From contig NZ_JHQS01000011.1 in assembly GCF_014843845.1 (NCBI RefSeq), forward strand, positions 1 to 64,000: a stretch of DNA of 64,000 nt, written 5' to 3'. Both the position numbers and the translations under genes were made by a program. Shown one piece after another: positions 8,922-19,680 of the stretch. The DNA comes from Mesorhizobium amorphae (GTDB lineage: Bacteria; Pseudomonadota; Alphaproteobacteria; Rhizobiales; Rhizobiaceae). The stretch's first letter is position 1, and every line of letters starts with the position of its first letter. Under the pieces are notes generated by a model. It ran no database searches. It was not told where the DNA came from and saw only the letters and a list, made by a program, of their open reading frames with translations.

Positions 8922-10373
8922 GTGGGGCATCGGGGGGGCTTCAGACGATTGTCCACGGTTCTGGCGGCAGGCACTTTGGCCGGCGCCATTCTCCTGTTTC
9001 CGGGACTAGCCGTCGCGGCGGAAGCCCATGAATTGCCCGGCGCGACCATGTCGCTGTGGTGGGCGCTGCCCTTTGCCGGTCTGCTGCTGTCGATCGCCAC
9101 CGGGCCTTTGCTCTTCCACCACATCTGGGAGCACCACTATGGCAAGATCACCGCACTGTGGGCGGCGCTGGTGGTGGTGCCGCTGGCGATCGCATTCGGT
9201 ATCCCCCTGGCGAGCGAAGCGGTGCTGCACACGCTGCTCACCGAATACATGTCCTTCATCATCCTTTTGTTTGCGCTCTACACGATCTCCGGCGGCATCC
9301 TGCTTGCAGGCAACATCCATGGTACGCCCCAGGTCAATGCCATGCTGCTGCTGATCGGCGCCATCCTCGCCTCGGTCATCGGCACCACCGGCGCCTCGAT
9401 GATCCTGATCCGGCCGATCCTGCGCGCCAATGACAACCGGCCGTTCAACGCCCATGTCGTCATCTTCTTCATCTTCCTGGTCTCCAATATTGGCGGCTCG
9501 CTGACGCCGCTTGGCGATCCACCATTGTTCGTCGGCTTCCTGCGCGGTGTCGATTTCTTCTGGACCACGACCAATCTCTGGCGCGAGACGCTTTTTGTCG
9601 GCGGCCTGGTGCTGATCGTCTTCCTGGCGATCGACATCGTCCTGCACCGCCGCGAAGGCGGCGCGCCGAAGATCAAGGATCCGACGCCGGATACGACTGT
9701 GCGGCTTCGCGGCCTGGCCAATCTGCCACTGCTGGCCGGCGTAATCGGCGCGATCCTGCTTTCCGCCAGCTGGAAGCCGGGTATCAGCCTTTCCATCCTT
9801 GGCGTCAGCCTCGACCTGCAGAACCTGGTGCGCGACACCATCATCCTGGCGCTGGCCTTCCTGTCACTTCGCGTCTCATACAAGAGCCATCGCGAGGCAA
9901 ACGGCTTCACCTGGGGCCCGATCGCCGAAGTCGCAAAACTGTTTGCCGGCATCTTCATTTGCATCGTGCCGGTCATCGCCATTCTCAGGGCCGGCCATGC
10001 GGGCGCGCTTGCGCCGCTGGTCGCGCTCGTCACCTCGCCCTCGGGCCAGCCCAACGACCTCGCCTATTTCTGGTTGACCGGGGCGCTGTCGTCGTTCCTC
10101 GACAATGCGCCGACCTATCTGGTGTTCTTCGAACTCGCCGGCGGCGACCCGCAGCATCTAATGACCGAAGCCGCCTTGACGTTGGCGGCGATCTCGACCG
10201 GCGCTGTTTTCATGGGCGCCAACACTTATATCGGCAATGCACCGAACTTCATGGTCTTTGCCATCGCCAGGCATCGGGGCGTCAAGATGCCGGGCTTCTT
10301 CGGCTACATGGCGTGGTCGGGCCTTGTGCTGATCCCGACATTCTTGATCGCCGGCTTTCTGTTCTTCGGCTGA
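8922..10373 (+). CDS. NhaD/CitMHS-type sodium:proton antiporter
   Basis: A polytopic inner-membrane protein of 483 residues with about 11-12 helices, in the ion transporter superfamily that includes NhaD and ArsB. Supporting segments are SNIGGSLTPLGDPPLFVGF near residue 190 and DNAPTYLVFFELAGG near 392, matching the two repeated hairpin motifs of the family. It starts with GTG at 8922, three bases after the pncA stop; the first 30 residues look like a signal or first helix. A TTG at 8949 is an alternative start. The cation is not proven. Pairing with nicotinamidase is unusual and might relate to pH or ammonium release. Its stop is directly next to the convergent livF stop. Confidence 0.8.
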   Translation: MGHRGGFRRLSTVLAAGTLAGAILLFPGLAVAAEAHELPGATMSLWWALPFAGLLLSIATGPLLFHHIWEHHYGKITALWAALVVVPLAIAFGIPLASEAVLHTLLTEYMSFIILLFALYTISGGILLAGNIHGTPQVNAMLLLIGAILASVIGTTGASMILIRPILRANDNRPFNAHVVIFFIFLVSNIGGSLTPLGDPPLFVGFLRGVDFFWTTTNLWRETLFVGGLVLIVFLAIDIVLHRREGGAPKIKDPTPDTTVRLRGLANLPLLAGVIGAILLSASWKPGISLSILGVSLDLQNLVRDTIILALAFLSLRVSYKSHREANGFTWGPIAEVAKLFAGIFICIVPVIAILRAGHAGALAPLVALVTSPSGQPNDLAYFWLTGALSSFLDNAPTYLVFFELAGGDPQHLMTEAALTLAAISTGAVFMGANTYIGNAPNFMVFAIARHRGVKMPGFFGYMAWSGLVLIPTFLIAGFLFFG

Positions 10374-11089
10374 TTAGCCGACGCCGACATAGCGGCGGAC
10401 GGCGGAAGGGTCGGCGCGCAGCTCCTCGACATCGACCGTTTCGCGGTTGCGGCCGTTCTCGATGAAGCAGACACGGTCGGCAACGGACAGCACTGCGTCG
10501 ACGCGCTGCTCGACCAGGATGGTCGAGACGCCGAGCTCACGCAGCTTGGCCACCGTCTCGCGGATCTTTGCGATCATCGACGGCATCAACCCTTCGGTCG
10601 GCTCGTCGAGCAGCAGCACCTGCGGTTCGAGACACAGCGCACGGGCCATGGCCAGCATCTGCTGCTCGCCGCCCGACAAAGTACCGGAGCGTTGTCTCAA
10701 CCGCTGGCGCAGCAGCGGGAAGAGATCGAGCACGTTCTCGCGGGTCGCCTTGCCCTTGGCGCGCGCCATCAGGCCGATCTCGATGTTTTCGGCCACCGTC
10801 ATCTCGGCAAACAACCGCCGGCCTTGCGGGACATAGGCGACGCCGGCTTTCGGCACCTCATGCGCCGGCAGGCCGGTCAATTCCTTGCCGTCGAGCCTGA
10901 TCGAACCGGCGCTTGCCGGAACCAGGCCCATGATCGCCTTCAGCGTCGTCGTCTTGCCGGCGCCGTTGCGGCCGAACAGGCAAAGCACCTCGCCCTTGTT
11001 CAGCACGAGGTCGAGGCCGTAGAGCACCTGGACTTCGCCGTAGAAGCAGTCGAGCCCGGAGATGGTCAGCGCCTCAGGCGGTGTTTCAA

Positions 11090-11093
<4 letters not shown>
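10374..11093 (-). CDS. Liv-type ABC transporter ATP-binding protein (LivF-like)
   Basis: A 239-residue ATPase with Walker A GRNGAGKTT (near 41), signature LSGGEQQMLA (near 140) and Walker B VLLLDEPTEGL. The ATG at 11093 overlaps the livG stop (ATGA). It is the last gene of the five-gene importer cassette (binding protein, H, M, G, F) on this strand. LivF-type subunits work as a pair with LivG. The cassette sits between nicotinate catabolism and pncB, so the substrate may be a pyridine carboxylate rather than a branched-chain amino acid. Confidence 0.9.
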
Positions 11094-11811
<718 letters not shown>

Positions 11812-11815
<4 letters not shown>

Positions 11816-12774
11816 GGCAGCCACCCAAGCCAGCGCTGGCGTATGCTGCCCAGAATGCCTTTCGGGAAGAACAGCACCAGCAAGATGAGCGCGATGCCGA
11901 CGATCAGCAGATAGGCGGAGGTGAAGCCGCTGGTGATGTCGATGACATAGTACATGAACAGCGTGCCGATCAACGGACCGAGCGTGGTGGCGGCACCGCC
12001 CAAGAGCACCCAGAGCAGCGGCAGGATGGAATACTGTACCGAGGCGAAGCTCGAGCCGACATAGCCGAACAGCAGCGCATAGGCGGCGCCCGAGGCAGCG
12101 CAGATGGTGCCGGATACGACGACGGCGATGAGCTTGTTGGAGAAGGTGTCGTAGCCCAGCATCTTCGTCCGCTCCTCGTTCTCGCGGATGGCGACCAGCA
12201 CGCGGCCATATCTGGAGCGAACGATGGCAAGCGTGACCAGCAGAACGATCGAAAACAATGCCAGCGCGCTCATGTAGCGTACGGTCGGGTTGGTCAGGTC
12301 GAGCGACCCTGAGCCGAGGACCAGGACGCGCGCCGCTTGCTGAACGACCAAACCCTGGTCACCGCCGGTCCATGACGCGAAATAGAGGATGACGAGATAA
12401 AACACCTGCGCGAACATCATGGTGACGATCATGAAGGCGACACCCGTGGTGCGCAGTGCCAGCAGGCCGATCACCAGCGCCAGAAGCGCGCCGCAGGCAA
12501 GGCCGGCGGCAAAGGCGGCAGGCACGTTCCATCCCAGGTGATAGACGGTTAGCCCGGCGCCATAGAGCCCGGCGGAAAAGAACATGGCGTGGCCGAGGCT
12601 GAGCAGCCCGACATAGCCGAACAGCATGTTGTAGCCCATGGCGAAGACCGCCAGCACCATGATGCGGGCGAGCAGGCCGTGGTGATAGTCCGGCAGGACG
12701 AAGCTGAGCGCAAAGAGCAAGGCGATGACGCCGAGATGCAGCGCATAGGGCTTTGCCGGCGAAGCTTCGGTCAT
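11812..12774 (-). CDS. Liv-type ABC transporter permease (LivM-like)
   Basis: A 320-residue inner-membrane permease with about nine to ten hydrophobic helices and the family motif GYVGLLSLGHAMFF near residue 53. The cytoplasmic coupling region RENEERTKMLGYDTFSNKL near 197 is the ATPase-contact loop. Start and stop both overlap neighbours by four bases, so it is part of a coupled operon with livH and livG. Confidence 0.9.
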
Positions 12775-13652
12775 CGCGACTCCGTCCCGAACAGGCCCTG
12801 CGGGCGGAACACCAGCACCATGGCGACCAGGAAAGTGGCGATGATCTTGGCCAGCGTCGGCGAGAAGAACACCGAGATGATGCCGTCCGACAGGCCGATC
12901 AGCACGGCGGCGACGACGGTGCCGCGCAGCGAGCCCAGGCCGCCGATGATGACGACGATGAAGGATAGCAGCAGCGGATCCTGCCCCATGAGGTAATGCG
13001 CCTGACTGATCGGCACGATCAGCACCGCGGCGATGGCTGCCAGCATGGCGCCGAGCGCGAAGACGCCGCCATAGACGCGGTCGACGGGGATGCCGAAGGC
13101 CTGCGCCGTCTCGCTGTCATACTGCGTGGCGCGCATGACAAGGCCGATCCTCGTGCGTGTCAGCACCAGCCATGTCGCGACGAGCAGAAGTGCCGAGGCG
13201 GCGATGACCGACAGCTTGTAGCCGGAATAGCCGAACCACGGCAAAAGGATGCGGTAGCTGAAAGGCGGTTCGACCGGCCTCGCCTCTGGACCGTAGAAGG
13301 TCAGTGCCAGTTGCTGGATGATGTAGAGCATGCCGATGGTGGCGACGATGGTGGCTTCCGGATTGTAATTGAGCCGGCGCAGCACCAGCCGCTCGGCGAC
13401 GAGCGCAATTGCGCCGACGATCAATGGCGCCAGCACCAGCGCGGCCAGGAAGCCGATCGCCGGGTGGCCCGAAATCGCCGTCGAGATCGCCCAGGCCAGC
13501 ACCGCGCCCAGCATGAAGAACTCGCCATGGGCGACGTTGACGACGCGCATGACGCCGAACACCAGCGACAGGCCAAGCGCCGTCAGCGCCAGCACGGCGG
13601 AGGTGACGAGGCCTTCGAGGGCGGCAAGGAGGAGGTGGGGTCCGAAGTGCAT
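12771..13652 (-). CDS. Liv-type ABC transporter permease (LivH-like)
   Basis: A 293-residue permease that pairs with LivM. It has seven to eight hydrophobic helices, the motif LVFGVMRVVNVAHGEFFMLGA near residue 30, and the coupling loop RATQYDSETAQAFGIPVDRVY near 174. A large palindromic repeat separates its start from the upstream binding-protein gene. Confidence 0.9.
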   Translation of the reverse strand: MHFGPHLLLAALEGLVTSAVLALTALGLSLVFGVMRVVNVAHGEFFMLGAVLAWAISTAISGHPAIGFLAALVLAPLIVGAIALVAERLVLRRLNYNPEATIVATIGMLYIIQQLALTFYGPEARPVEPPFSYRILLPWFGYSGYKLSVIAASALLLVATWLVLTRTRIGLVMRATQYDSETAQAFGIPVDRVYGGVFALGAMLAAIAAVLIVPISQAHYLMGQDPLLLSFIVVIIGGLGSLRGTVVAAVLIGLSDGIISVFFSPTLAKIIATFLVAMVLVFRPQGLFGTESR

Positions 13653-13681
13653 CGGCTAAGCACCGGCGGATGCGCGAAGCA

Positions 13682-13835
13682 CCCCCCTCTGTCCTGCCGG
13701 ACATCTCCCCCTCAAGGGGGGAGATTGGCAGTTCCTGCGAAGGCGGCCACCTACCAGCCTTGGCGATTGGCGAAAGCGATGAAGACAGCCAATCTCCCCC
13801 CATGAGGGGGAGATGTCCGGCAGGACAGAGGGGGG
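13682..13835. repeat. Large palindromic intergenic repeat, family A, copy 1
   Basis: Two arms of about 48 bases (13682-13729 and 13788-13835) are near-perfect inverted copies, starting CCCCCCTCTGTCCTGCCGG and ending in the reverse complement, with 58 bases between. A smaller hairpin (CTCCCCCTC/GGGGGGAG) sits inside each arm. It lies between the binding-protein gene and livH. The same design recurs at 16759, 55644 and 57820, consistent with a non-autonomous MITE or RIME-like element. No transposase is present. Confidence 0.92.
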
Positions 13836-13871
13836 TGGCTTGGGGCTCACGCTGGCTGGAATGGCCAAGCC

Positions 13872-15176
13872 TCACAGCGCCTGCGTCGTGTAATCCCCTT
13901 CCGGCTCGTAAAGCCCATCCTCGATCTTGGTCTTGTGGACGACCTTGAGCTTACCGCCTTCGACCTTGGAGATGTTCTGGATGCCAAAACACTGGTGGAT
14001 CTTGCCGTTGAAGGTTTTCGGCCCCTGCGGGTGCTCGGGTCCCTCGGCGAACTCGGTCAGCGCCTCGGTCGCCTCAACCAGCTTGGCGCGATCTTCCGGA
14101 CCTTTGTAGCCGGCATCTTCCATCGCCTTCTTGACGACGTAGAGCGTTTCCCAGCAGCCGAACATGTGCGACGCGGTGGAGACATCCTTGGGATCGCCGA
14201 CGGCCGCACCATTGTCGTCGATGCCGACGGCAGCGCGGTAGGCCTTCTGCGCGGCGGAATCGTCCGGCTGCGCATAGCGAGGCGAGCCTTCCCAGAAATG
14301 GCTGCCGTCGAGGAATTCCAGCCCGGGGCTGTTGATGTCGGTGGCTTCCAGCGAATCCATGAAGCCGAACAGCTGCGGCCGGTTGGAGCCATAGAATTCG
14401 CCGAGCTCCTTGACGAAGGTGAGCACCGCCGGACCGACCATGACGTGGTAAATCACCTCGGTTTCTGCCGGAATCTGCGGGAAATATTTGGTGAAGGAGG
14501 ATTCCGTCGGCGGGATCGCGATCTGGGCGATGACATCCGCGCCTTGAGCCTTCAGCGCCGGCGGCAGGTAGTCGCGGTGGTCGTAGCCGAAGGCGAAATC
14601 GGGGAAGATCTGCGTCACCTTCTTACCGGCGTTGGCGGCGATCCACGGCGCCATCGACTGGATCTGGCTCTTCACGTCGGTGATGCCGGGCTGGAAGACG
14701 TAGCGGTTGAGCTTGGTCGAAGCGACGTGATGGCCTTCGCTGACGACGAAATAGGGAATCTTGGCCTCGCCGGCAGCGGGCGCCGAGCCGATGACGACAT
14801 GCGAGAACAGCGTGCCGAAGACGATGTCGGTCTTGTGCTGGGTAGCAAACTTGCCGACCACTTCGGCGCCGCGGGCGGGATCGGTGCCGTCGTCCTCGAT
14901 CACCACCTCGACCGGGCGGCCGTTGATGCCGCCGGCATCGTTGATCGCCTTGACGGCGGCAGCGGTGGTCTTCTCGTACCAGCGGCCATAGGCGGCGCCG
15001 ATGCCGGTGCGGTGCGACTGGAAGCCGATCTTGACCGGTGCCGAGCTCTGCGCCTGGCTGTAGCGGATGAAGCCCGGAGCGACCGCGAGGCCGGCGCCGG
15101 CGGCGAGGCCCTTCAATGCGGTGCGGCGGCTAAGCGTGCTTTTGGAGAGATCGAAAAACCCATTCTTGTCAGTCAC
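13872..15176 (-). CDS. Liv-type ABC transporter substrate-binding protein
   Basis: A periplasmic binding protein of 434 residues (type I fold, LivJ/AmiC-like). The N-terminus carries SRRTALKGLAAGAG, a twin-arginine-type signal, ending near YSQAQ. The mature part begins with APVKIGFQSHRTG and has the family pattern INDAGGINGRPVEVV. Translation probably starts at GTG 15176, which follows an AAGGGGAA ribosome site; the longer reading frame upstream lacks support. It is the first gene of the importer cassette. The ligand is unknown. Neighbouring pncA, pncB and nicotinate catabolic genes favour nicotinate or a related ring compound, but short-chain amides or amino acids remain possible. Confidence 0.85.
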   Translation of the reverse strand: MTDKNGFFDLSKSTLSRRTALKGLAAGAGLAVAPGFIRYSQAQSSAPVKIGFQSHRTGIGAAYGRWYEKTTAAAVKAINDAGGINGRPVEVVIEDDGTDPARGAEVVGKFATQHKTDIVFGTLFSHVVIGSAPAAGEAKIPYFVVSEGHHVASTKLNRYVFQPGITDVKSQIQSMAPWIAANAGKKVTQIFPDFAFGYDHRDYLPPALKAQGADVIAQIAIPPTESSFTKYFPQIPAETEVIYHVMVGPAVLTFVKELGEFYGSNRPQLFGFMDSLEATDINSPGLEFLDGSHFWEGSPRYAQPDDSAAQKAYRAAVGIDDNGAAVGDPKDVSTASHMFGCWETLYVVKKAMEDAGYKGPEDRAKLVEATEALTEFAEGPEHPQGPKTFNGKIHQCFGIQNISKVEGGKLKVVHKTKIEDGLYEPEGDYTTQAL

Positions 15177-15328
15177 GGCAGGTTCCCCTTTTTTTGAGTT
15201 TTGACCAATGGCTGTAACGAGGCGGGTCACTCCTTGCAGGAGGACCGAAATTGCATGTGTACAAACTAAATCACCAAAGCCCCGACGTGGCAAGCGAGGT
15301 TTGCCCAAAGGGATGTGGTCGCCTTGTG

Positions 15329-16708
15329 TCATCCCGCTGTCGGCGTGGCAAGCAGCCAAAGGCCGAAGACGGTATAGGCGATCATCAGCACGGTGAGCGG
15401 CAATTGGCTGAGTGCCGCACGCGACGGAACCGGGTGCAGCCGCCAGGCGAGACCATGGGCGACGAGCACTGCGAGCATATGGCCGGCGATGATGATGCCG
15501 GCCTGCAGATTCCACAGCCACCAGGCCGAGTCGGCACCCGCAACAATACCGGCTTCGATCTGCATGCCGGCGGTGCCAAACAGGTTCCAGCCGAGCGCAA
15601 ACGGGTCGGACAGCGCGGCTACAGCATATTGGCCATCGACCAGCAGCGCGGTCAGATAGTGGGCGATGTGATAGGCGAGCGCGATCGGCACGATCGACCA
15701 GACCAGCAGACCTGCCGCCTCGCCGAGGGAACGCCGGCTGGCGGCAAGGCGCTGGCCGAGCACCACGGCCAGCAGGAATGCCACTGCCAGCAGCACGAAT
15801 GTCAACACGAGGCCGAAACTGCCGACGCCGATCAGCGCGGTGCGGCCCGGATATTCGAGCGGATTGATGCCGAACAGGTCGAGCCAGAAAAAGGTTTTGG
15901 ACAGGCCGTCGAAGGATACCGATGAGAGGGCAAGCAGCAGAAAGGCGATGCCGCCTGCCGACAGCGGCTCGGCCGCGCGCAGCTTGGCGCCCGGCCAGCA
16001 GACATTGAGCCGGCCGTCTTCATCGCGCTCGACTTTATTGCGCTCAAGGATGGCGAAACGCGCCACCATGGCGAAGAAAACCGTCAGGAACTCACAGCGG
16101 CGGCTCCAGGCGCGATAGCCGAAAACAAGCATGGCGATGAACGTCAGCAGCCAGTAGAAGCCGGCGGCAAATGCCAGCCGCGCCGGATCGTCGGGCGCCG
16201 GATCGATCAGCTCGAACCAGGCGTAGGCGAAGAACAGGATGACGGCCGGCCAGCAGCCGAGCCAGGCAGGCAGGCGCGTTTCCTGCGCCTCGTCTTCGCG
16301 CCCGATCAGGCGACTGATGATGCGCCATGGCCCATACCAGGGATTGAGCCACGACCAGAGATCGCCGAGCAGCCCCTGCAACATGGCCAGGCCCACCCAC
16401 AGCAGCGTCCATATGACGAGGGGCAGCGGGTTGGAAAGCGGATCGCGGCTGCCGGACAGGCCGGCGGCGATCAGGATTGCGAAGCCGGCAAAGGAGATCA
16501 GGCTGGTGATCGTGCGAAAACTGTTGCCGAAGGCGAAGAGCGGCAGGCGCCGGCGCCAGAAGCGATCGAGGGTGTCCGGCGGCAACAGGGCCAGGACGAG
16601 GAAGCTGGCGGCAACGGCGAGCGCGCCGCCGGCGACGTAGTAGCCAGTCGGGAGAAGGAGGACATGGCCGCGGTCGGAAGCGTGGGCGAAGGCTGGGGTG
16701 GGAAGCAT
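15329..16708 (-). CDS. Polytopic membrane protein of unknown function
   Basis: About 459 residues with roughly ten to twelve hydrophobic helices and no motif I can assign. Before the first helix there is a histidine-containing segment, PAFAHASDRGHVLLLPTG, that looks like the end of a signal peptide and the start of a periplasmic stretch. Charged loops include WRRRLPLF and LERNKVERDEDGR. The first ATG inside the gene is at 16708, but that leaves a very short signal sequence; the reading frame is open upstream to 17005, through family A repeat copy 2. The repeat may have displaced the original start or may now supply it. It lies between pncB and the importer cassette, so a transport-related role is possible. 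Confidence 0.6.
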   Translation of the reverse strand: MLPTPAFAHASDRGHVLLLPTGYYVAGGALAVAASFLVLALLPPDTLDRFWRRRLPLFAFGNSFRTITSLISFAGFAILIAAGLSGSRDPLSNPLPLVIWTLLWVGLAMLQGLLGDLWSWLNPWYGPWRIISRLIGREDEAQETRLPAWLGCWPAVILFFAYAWFELIDPAPDDPARLAFAAGFYWLLTFIAMLVFGYRAWSRRCEFLTVFFAMVARFAILERNKVERDEDGRLNVCWPGAKLRAAEPLSAGGIAFLLLALSSVSFDGLSKTFFWLDLFGINPLEYPGRTALIGVGSFGLVLTFVLLAVAFLLAVVLGQRLAASRRSLGEAAGLLVWSIVPIALAYHIAHYLTALLVDGQYAVAALSDPFALGWNLFGTAGMQIEAGIVAGADSAWWLWNLQAGIIIAGHMLAVLVAHGLAWRLHPVPSRAALSQLPLTVLMIAYTVFGLWLLATPTAG

Positions 16709-16758
16709 TGCGAGGGCAGGAGTTAGAAGCGCTAACCGGTGACGACGGTGCTCTACGG

Positions 16759-16914
16759 CGCCCCCCTCTGTCCTGCCGGATATCTCCCCCACTTGGGGGG
16801 AGATTGGCGCTTTCGCCGCCGGCTCTTCCCTTGCAGCGTCGAATGGCGAAGGCGGAGATGAGATCGCAATCTCCCCCCTTGTGGGGGAGATGTCCGGCAG
16901 GACAGAGGGGGGCG
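16759..16914. repeat. Large palindromic intergenic repeat, family A, copy 2
   Basis: The outer arms match copy 1 (GCGCCCCCCTCTGTCCTG at the left, its inverted copy at the right), with inner hairpins formed by CTCCCCCACTTGGGGGGAG and CTCCCCCCTTGTGGGGGAG. It sits immediately upstream of the first usable start codon of the membrane protein gene and is open in that frame. Confidence 0.92.
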
Positions 16915-17001
16915 CGACGGAACTCAGCCTATCCAAATTTGCCATCCCGGACGCTGACGCCGGATCAAACCAGATGTCGGCGCAGGCTGCCGTCCGACTC
17001 C

Positions 17002-18306
17002 TCACACCTTAACCAGCTGCTCCACGCGATCCTTCGCCCCGAAAATCCTGAGATACCGCTCGATCTCCTTCAGGTCCCCCGTAGCCTTGGCCGGGTTGTC
17101 GGACAGCTTGACCGCCGGGCGGCCATTCGCCTCGGTGACCTTGCAGACCAGCGATATCGCATCGAGGCTGTTGGTCTCCGTCGGCGCGCAGCCTTCGAAG
17201 TCGTTGGTCAGATTGGTGCCCCAGCCGAAAGACATGCGCACCTTGCCCTTGAAGTGGCGGTAGGTCTCCTCGATGGTCTCGACCTCCAACCCGTCGGAGA
17301 AGATCAGCAGCTTCTGCCTGGGATCCTTGCCCCTCTCGCGCCACCAGGAAATGATCTTCTCGCCGCCTTCGATCGGTGGGGCGCTGTCGGGGCGGAAGCC
17401 GGTCCAGTCGGCGACCCAGTCCGGCGCGTCGCGCAGGAAGGAGGCGGTGCCGAAGGCATCGGGCAACACGATCAGGAGATTGCCGCCATAGTAGCGCTGC
17501 CAGTCCTGCAGCACCTTGTAGGGCGACTGTTTCAGTTCCTTTTCGGAATTGGCGAGCGCTGCAAACACCATCGGCAGTTCATGCGCGTTGGTGCCGAGCG
17601 CTTCGAGGTCGTTGTCCATGGCCAGAAGCACGTTGGAGGTGCCGGTGAAGGCCTCGCCGATGCCTTCCTTGAGCGCCTCGACACACCAGCGCTGCCACAG
17701 GAAGGAATGGCGGCGGCGCGTGCCGAAATCGGAGATGCGGATGCCGGGCAAGGCCTTCAGCCGCTCGGTCTTGGCCCACATCTTGGCCTTGGCGCGGGCG
17801 TAGAGCACGTCGAGCGCGAAGGGGCCGAAGGCGCGCATGGCCGCGCGAGATCGGAGTTCATTGATAATAGCCAGCGCCGGGATCTCCCACAGCGTCGTGT
17901 ACATCCACGGGCCGCTGAAGGAGAGCTCATACTGGCCGTTGCGCTTGGACAGCTCGTAGTCCGGCAGCTGGAAATCTTCGAGCCAGGCGAGGAATTCCGG
18001 TTCGAAGATCTGCTTGCGGCCATAGAAATTGTTGCCACCCAGCCAGATCATCTCCTTCTTGGAGAAGCGCAAGGTGCGGGCGTGGTCGAGCTGGTCGCGC
18101 AGCTCCGCCTCGTCGATCTCCTCGGCGAGGCGCACCGAAGTGGTGCGGTTGATCAGCGAGAAGGTGGCGTCCACCTTGGGATACATGCCCCAGATCATCT
18201 GCAGCATCAAAAGCTTGTAGAAATCGGTGTCGAGCAGGCTGCGGACGATCGGGTCGAGCTTCCAGGTGTGGTTGTAGACGCGCCGCGCTATATCGGTCTT
18301 TGCCAT
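17002..18306 (-). CDS. pncB: Nicotinate phosphoribosyltransferase
   Basis: A 434-residue cytoplasmic enzyme that forms nicotinate mononucleotide from nicotinate and PRPP with ATP, in the NAD salvage route. Family features are [14 protein letters not shown] near residue 23, the [11 protein letters not shown] motif near 206 with the phosphorylatable-His context, and the C-terminal [10 protein letters not shown] segment that binds the phosphate. Full length for the family. The ATG at 18306 is the first ATG that precedes the conserved N-terminus. It competes with the catabolic operon for nicotinate. About 140 bases separate it from the LysR gene upstream. Confidence 0.95.
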   Translation of the reverse strand: MAKTDIARRVYNHTWKLDPIVRSLLDTDFYKLLMLQMIWGMYPKVDATFSLINRTTSVRLAEEIDEAELRDQLDHARTLRFSKKEMIWLGGNNFYGRKQIFEPEFLAWLEDFQLPDYELSKRNGQYELSFSGPWMYTTLWEIPALAIINELRSRAAMRAFGPFALDVLYARAKAKMWAKTERLKALPGIRISDFGTRRRHSFLWQRWCVEALKEGIGEAFTGTSNVLLAMDNDLEALGTNAHELPMVFAALANSEKELKQSPYKVLQDWQRYYGGNLLIVLPDAFGTASFLRDAPDWVADWTGFRPDSAPPIEGGEKIISWWRERGKDPRQKLLIFSDGLEVETIEETYRHFKGKVRMSFGWGTNLTNDFEGCAPTETNSLDAISLVCKVTEANGRPAVKLSDNPAKATGDLKEIERYLRIFGAKDRVEQLVKV

Positions 18307-18442
18307 ATCTCGATGCCGCCTTCGCTGCTCGCTTCCCGCGAAATGCCTCTTAGCATTGAATTTTTGAAAGCGCCTCCCGCTTTGCGGCCTGGCCCGACAA
18401 AAAGCGACCGCTGCGCAAGCGCCGGGTTTACTTGAAACGGCC

Positions 18443-19417
18443 TCAAGAAGCGCTCTTGGCGCCGATGACCCGCAATGCCGGACGCTTCCGGCGGATGCCG
18501 ATGCGGCCGGCCACCGGCGCGTCGGCGCGGCCGTCGGCCTGTTCCTTCTCGGCAAACAGCCAGTCGATGAACAGCTGCACGATCGGTGCCGAGCGCATCT
18601 CATTGCGGCAGACGACGTAAAAATCGTCGACCGCCGGCACCGACAGGCTGAACGGCGCGACCAGCAGGCCCCTGGCGAGCAGCGTGCTTGCCGTCACGGA
18701 ATCGCCAAGCGCCACGCCATGGCCATGCACCGCCGCTTCGGTCGCCGTGCGGGCATCGCCGAGATGGTGGCGGCGGCCGCGCTCCAGATCGAGCCCATCG
18801 GCGGCCGCCAGCCAGGTATGCCACTCGCGGCCGTCATCGCCGTGCAGGAAGACATGGTCCGCGAGATCGCGGACGGTGCGGATCGGACGGTTGTTGATCA
18901 GCGTCGGGCTGACCACCGGGAACAATTCCAGACCCGACCATTTACGCATCCAGCAGTCGCTCCAGCTGCCGTCGCCATAGTGCACGCAGACATCGATATG
19001 CGGCGCGCGGATGTCCCTGGGATCGTTGGACGGGACAAGCGTCAGCCTGATGTCGGGATATTGCGACATGAAGCTGCCGAGCCGGGGCGCCATCCACAAA
19101 AGCAGCAGCGCCGGCACGCAGGAGACCGAGAGCGTGCCGGCACTGGCCGGCCTGGTCATGCGCTGGGTGGCGGCGGCGATGCCGTCGAAGGCGCTCGACA
19201 CCGCCGGCAGCAGTTCGGCGCCGTGCGGCGTGAGTTTCACCCGCTGTCCGGCGCGCTCGAACAGCTTGACGCCGAGCGATTGCTCGAGCGCCTTGATCTG
19301 GTGGCTGATGGCGCCGTGGGTGACATTGAGCTCGGTCGCCGCCTTGGTCAGCGAGGCATGGCGTGCCGTCGCCTCGAAGGCGCGCAGCGGATTCAACGGG
19401 GGCAGACGCTTGGCCAT
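18443..19417 (-). CDS. LysR-family regulator (GcvA type)
   Basis: A 324-residue LysR protein. Helix-turn-helix at residues 15-60 ([36 protein letters not shown]) is followed by the linker and a substrate-binding domain. The C-terminal 30 residues are basic ([13 protein letters not shown]), which is not typical. It faces the ureohydrolase gene across a 263-base space that holds a good LysR site at 19481-19495. It most likely controls the ureohydrolase and ABC genes and itself. The start is ATG 19417; a GTG at 19423 is an alternative. Confidence 0.88.
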   Translation of the reverse strand: MAKRLPPLNPLRAFEATARHASLTKAATELNVTHGAISHQIKALEQSLGVKLFERAGQRVKLTPHGAELLPAVSSAFDGIAAATQRMTRPASAGTLSVSCVPALLLLWMAPRLGSFMSQYPDIRLTLVPSNDPRDIRAPHIDVCVHYGDGSWSDCWMRKWSGLELFPVVSPTLINNRPIRTVRDLADHVFLHGDDGREWHTWLAAADGLDLERGRRHHLGDARTATEAAVHGHGVALGDSVTASTLLARGLLVAPFSLSVPAVDDFYVVCRNEMRSAPIVQLFIDWLFAEKEQADGRADAPVAGRIGIRRKRPALRVIGAKSAS

Positions 19418-19480
19418 CGGCACTCGCTAGAGCACGATCCCGAGGCCGGTTTTCGGACAAGATCGCGCGCCAAATTGATT

Positions 19481-19495
19481 GTGAGATTTTCTCAC
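19481..19495. promoter_or_regulatory. LysR-type T-N11-A operator
   Basis: GTGAGATTTTCTCAC is a perfect palindrome with six-base arms and contains a T-N11-A LysR box. It lies between the divergent LysR and ureohydrolase genes, in an AT-rich stretch (19475-19535) unlike the flanking coding DNA. Confidence 0.7.
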
Positions 19496-19680
19496 AGTAA
19501 TCACACTAACAATATCAATTGATTTTTCAATCCAGCTGCCGGACACTTTGCAGCAGAGCAGCATCAAGACGTGAAATTCGAAGGCAGCCAGAGCGGGACA
19601 GCGGTCCGGCCGGATGGTGGTCAGTTCGCCAAGCGTCGCCGAGGCCTTTCGAGTCATCATTCAGACAGGAGGAGACCGAC

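Noticed and set aside
13117..13875. 252-codon frame through repeat copy 1 into livH
   Set aside because: A frame produced by the GC-rich repeat and a shadow of livH, with no conserved features.
13872..15176. Firm assignment as a branched-chain amino acid binding protein
   Set aside because: The family binds many ligands and the neighbours point to nicotinate metabolism; only the transporter type is supported.
13682..16914. CRISPR-like repeats
   Set aside because: The repeats are single long palindromes, not short direct repeats with regular spacers, and no cas genes are present.
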